Shown piece by piece: positions 5,832-8,347 of a stretch of 8,347 nt of DNA; position 1 is the stretch's first letter, and each line of letters starts with the position of its first letter. The stretch covers positions 1-8,347 of the forward strand of contig JAPYWM010000051.1 in assembly GCA_028276345.1 (NCBI GenBank), written 5' to 3'. The DNA comes from Sphingobacterium sp. (GTDB lineage Bacteria; Bacteroidota; Bacteroidia; SpSt-205). Both the position numbers and the translations under genes were made by a program. Under the pieces are notes generated by a model. That model ran no database searches. It had not been told where the DNA came from and saw only the letters and a program-made list of their open reading frames with translations.

Positions 5832-8347
5832 ATGCGCACACTAATCGCTGTCTTAGGGGTGCTGGCCCTTTTGTGGGCGCAGCAGGACGCCGGTAAGCTC
5901 CGAGGCGTCGTTCGTGACAAAGTCACTCGTGAGCCGCTGGACTATGCCACCGTTAAGGCTCTCCAAAATGGCATCGTCAAGGGAGGGGCGTATACGAATG
6001 AAAAAGGTGAATACAGTATTGCGCCGCTCTCGCCTGGGACCTACGACGTTCAGGTGAGCTATGCCGGCAAAACCCTCACCATCACCGGCGTGGTCATCAC
6101 CGCTAATCGCACCGTCGTCTTAGACATCAATATGGAATCCAGCACCGAGCTGAAAACCGTCGAGATCGTAGATTACAAAGTCCCACTTTTTGAAAAAGAT
6201 GAAACCGTCACGGGGAAAACTTTAGCACTGGAAGATATCCAGAAGATGGGGACTCGTAACATAAATGCCTTTTTAGCTACGACGGCGGGGGTGTATCAGG
6301 CGGATGATAAGTTTGGTACTGGCATTAGTGTGCGTGGTGCCCGGGGAGATGCGACGCAATACTTCGTGGACGGGGTTCGGGTGATAGGGAGCTTTGCGAT
6401 GCCGCAGCGAGCTATTTCCCAGCTCTCTGTGTATACGGGTGGGATTCCGGCGGAGTTTGGGGACCTCATGGGGGGTGTTATTCAGATCACGACGGGGGCG
6501 CCTTCGTCGCAGACCGTTTTCGGCGGTGAGATTCAGTCCAGCCAGCTCACGGATCCCTACAAGTATAACCTCTTCGCCTTCAATATCTCCGGCCCTATCT
6601 GGAATCGCTCAGCCGATGATGGGAGTAAGACAACTGTTATAGGCTACAACATCGCCACCGAATATCAGACCGAACGAGACTATGACCCCCCTTATAAGGG
6701 TACCGTCTACCGAGTCAAGCCTGAAGTTTTGCAAGATCTTCAGGAAACACCTCTCCAGCCCTTTGGTTCAGGCAGGGTTTTCTTCGTCAATAGAGCAAAC
6801 TTCCTCCGTCCAGACCAAATTGAGAGTTTCTCTTACAAGCAGGGCAATCGCCTTCGGCAGTTCCGCTTCAATAACCGCATAGATATCCGTCTGGCTGAGA
6901 ATGCATTCCTGAAAATTGGCTTCAGCGGAGAGCTGAGTCGCCGGCAGCTCTGGGGTGTGAATCGCTCCCTCTTAGCCTGGGATCGGGTGGCCGAACGTCA
7001 TGCCAACACCTGGCGTGGCTTCGTCCGCCTTCAGCAAACATTCCTGGGAGACACGAATGGTTTGTTACGCAGCTTTTTCTATACTATTCAGTTTGACTAT
7101 ACCCGCTTTGATGGAAAAACGATTGATCCTGAGTTTGGCCTGAATTGGTTTCGCTATGGCCATATTGCCCGGTTTGAAACCCGTTATGCGGAGCTCCTGG
7201 TGCCTACGCTTGTAGGCGGTAATTTCCCCGCCTATGAGACCCAGGGGTATGTGGAAAATGAATACCTCTTTGACCCATCCATTAGTAGCCATCCCATCCT
7301 GGCTAACTATGACCGCTACATTTACAACTTTCTGGCACAAAACCCCCGTTCTCTTTTCAATCCTGTTACGCTTCAGGTGGAGCCCAGTGGCCGGATACGG
7401 AACTATGTCGACCTTTTGCAGTTAGGGGGGCATGTGAATGGCCTGCTTGGCGCGCAGTCGTTGGTTTATAACCTTTACTTAGGCCAGGGGTACATTGCCA
7501 CGGGTGCGCCCTCTTTTGATAACACTGACATGTTCCGGCTCACCGGCCAGGCCGCCATGGAGCTGGGACGCCACAACATTAAAATCGGCTTTGAGTTTGA
7601 CCAGCGCTATAGCCGCTTTTATCAGGTTATCTTGACAGGAAGTGGGGGGCTGTGGAACCTCATGCGCCTCTATGCCAACCGTCATCTCTCCGAGCTTGAC
7701 AGAAATAATCCTATCGTTTCAGGAGATACGATTCGCTACCTTCCCCTCTACCAGGCTGACCAGCAAAGCTACTTTGATAAGAAGATGCGGGAAAAGCTGG
7801 GCCTACCTGTGGATGGCTTAGACTTTATCAGCCCCGATGCGATGGATCCAAGCTTCTTCTCTTTGGACATGTTTGATATCAATGACCTGTATGCAGCCGG
7901 TAACCCCGCAGTGGTCTATCAGGGGTATACGCCCTGGGGTAAGCGCCAACGTCGCGTCGCTCCAGAAAAATTCTTTGAAGATAGGGAAAATCGTCCTCAA
8001 AATGCCTTTGCGCCAACCTACATCGCTCTCTATGCTCAGGATAAGTTTGAGTTTGATAAGCTGTTTTTCAACTTAGGGCTGCGGGTTGACCGCTTTGATG
8101 CGAACCTCCCTGTGCTCAAAGACCCCTATATCGTGCGGCCATTTTATCGGGCAGAAGAAACGGCGCGTCTACTGGGAATTACTTTGCCGCAAGGCGTGGG
8201 TGGCGACTGGGTGGCCTATGTGGACAATGCCCTTAATCCTACCCGCATCATTGGCTATCGCCAGGGAAACACTTGGTATGATGCCAGTGGGGCACCAACC
8301 AGCGCATTGGCCGTTATCCGGGCCAGCGGTGGACGTGCCCGTCCGCA
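5832..8347 (+). CDS. TonB-dependent outer-membrane receptor with carboxypeptidase-regulatory-like domain, 3' end outside window
   Basis: An outer-membrane gated channel that imports a ligand with energy from TonB-ExbBD. 838 codons are visible with no stop or frameshift, and the frame is still open at the right edge. Order: signal peptide (MRTLIAVLGVLALLWA, probable cleavage before QQ at 17); carboxypeptidase-regulatory-like beta-sandwich (about 22-101; GVVRDKVTREPLDYATV, TNEKGEYSIAPLSPGTYDV); plug (about 122-225; ISVRGARGDATQYFVDGV, then TGGIPAEFGDLMGGVIQITT); then the barrel. Late barrel landmarks include YIALYAQDKFEFDKLFFNLGLRVDRFD and NPTRIIGYRQGNTWYDASG, which I know from large Bacteroidota receptors of about 1000-1100 residues, so a few hundred residues are probably missing. 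The visible part shows no SusC signature and no SusD lies in the window, so the ligand (peptide, glycan, metal or other) is unknown. The ATG at 5832 supplies the signal peptide. It is transcribed divergently from lpd. Confidence 0.93.
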   Translation, partial: MRTLIAVLGVLALLWAQQDAGKLRGVVRDKVTREPLDYATVKALQNGIVKGGAYTNEKGEYSIAPLSPGTYDVQVSYAGKTLTITGVVITANRTVVLDINMESSTELKTVEIVDYKVPLFEKDETVTGKTLALEDIQKMGTRNINAFLATTAGVYQADDKFGTGISVRGARGDATQYFVDGVRVIGSFAMPQRAISQLSVYTGGIPAEFGDLMGGVIQITTGAPSSQTVFGGEIQSSQLTDPYKYNLFAFNISGPIWNRSADDGSKTTVIGYNIATEYQTERDYDPPYKGTVYRVKPEVLQDLQETPLQPFGSGRVFFVNRANFLRPDQIESFSYKQGNRLRQFRFNNRIDIRLAENAFLKIGFSGELSRRQLWGVNRSLLAWDRVAERHANTWRGFVRLQQTFLGDTNGLLRSFFYTIQFDYTRFDGKTIDPEFGLNWFRYGHIARFETRYAELLVPTLVGGNFPAYETQGYVENEYLFDPSISSHPILANYDRYIYNFLAQNPRSLFNPVTLQVEPSGRIRNYVDLLQLGGHVNGLLGAQSLVYNLYLGQGYIATGAPSFDNTDMFRLTGQAAMELGRHNIKIGFEFDQRYSRFYQVILTGSGGLWNLMRLYANRHLSELDRNNPIVSGDTIRYLPLYQADQQSYFDKKMREKLGLPVDGLDFISPDAMDPSFFSLDMFDINDLYAAGNPAVVYQGYTPWGKRQRRVAPEKFFEDRENRPQNAFAPTYIALYAQDKFEFDKLFFNLGLRVDRFDANLPVLKDPYIVRPFYRAEETARLLGITLPQGVGGDWVAYVDNALNPTRIIGYRQGNTWYDASGAPTSALAVIRASGGRARP

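Noticed and set aside
5749..5841. 31-residue N-terminal extension of lpd starting at 5841
   Set aside because: It would run through the divergent promoter region and into the receptor's start codon, and the family begins directly with the FAD-binding strand, so the ATG at 5748 is used.
5832..8347. SusC-type glycan importer of a polysaccharide utilisation locus
   Set aside because: The visible part has a plug and a regulatory-like domain but no SusC signature that I can identify, and no SusD or glycoside hydrolase gene lies in the window, so only a general receptor call is supported.
1..8347. Defence island, CRISPR array, insertion sequence, prophage or RNA gene
   Set aside because: No direct-repeat array, transposase, terminal repeats, tRNA or rRNA sequence was seen, and the gene content is envelope and core metabolism with even composition.

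Overview
The window looks like chromosomal DNA of a Bacteroidota (or close FCB-group) bacterium of moderate-to-high G+C. Three things suggest this. The Kdo transferase has the Bacteroidota-style motifs (VPHE, GGGFGAGIHN). The TonB-dependent receptor has a carboxypeptidase-regulatory-like domain ahead of its plug. The intergenic gaps carry matches to the Bacteroidota -7 promoter element TAnnTTTG. Lipid A-Kdo synthesis and two outer-membrane proteins show a Gram-negative envelope.

Layout. (i) 1-2178, minus strand: a compact, overlapping cluster read in the order UDP-glucose 6-dehydrogenase (ugd), an unrecognised 190-residue protein, and a saccharopine-dehydrogenase-like Rossmann oxidoreductase that runs off the left edge. 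(ii) 2179-2218: a 40-bp divergent gap whose two candidate -7 boxes face each other across a small inverted repeat. (iii) 2219-4230, plus strand: an outer-membrane beta-barrel-like protein translationally coupled (ATGA overlap) to Kdo transferase waaA. (iv) 4231-4359: a convergent gap with a hairpin terminator oriented for the minus-strand gene. (v) 4360-5748, minus strand: dihydrolipoamide dehydrogenase (lpd). (vi) 5749-5831: a second divergent gap with a promoter candidate for each side and a perfect 6-6-6 inverted repeat between them. (vii) 5832 to the right edge, plus strand: a TonB-dependent outer-membrane receptor, 838 codons visible and open at the 3' end.

How the genes fit together. 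waaA adds Kdo to lipid A at the inner membrane, ugd makes UDP-glucuronate for surface polysaccharide or glycan, and the barrel protein and receptor sit in the outer membrane, so most of the window concerns the cell envelope. lpd is central metabolism (the E3 of 2-oxoacid dehydrogenase complexes) and appears to be a single-gene unit. All reading frames are intact and no tRNA, rRNA, mobile element, CRISPR array or phage gene was seen. I found no convincing new defence or mobile system. The least explained items are the overlapping 190-residue protein and the architecture of the two divergent promoter regions.
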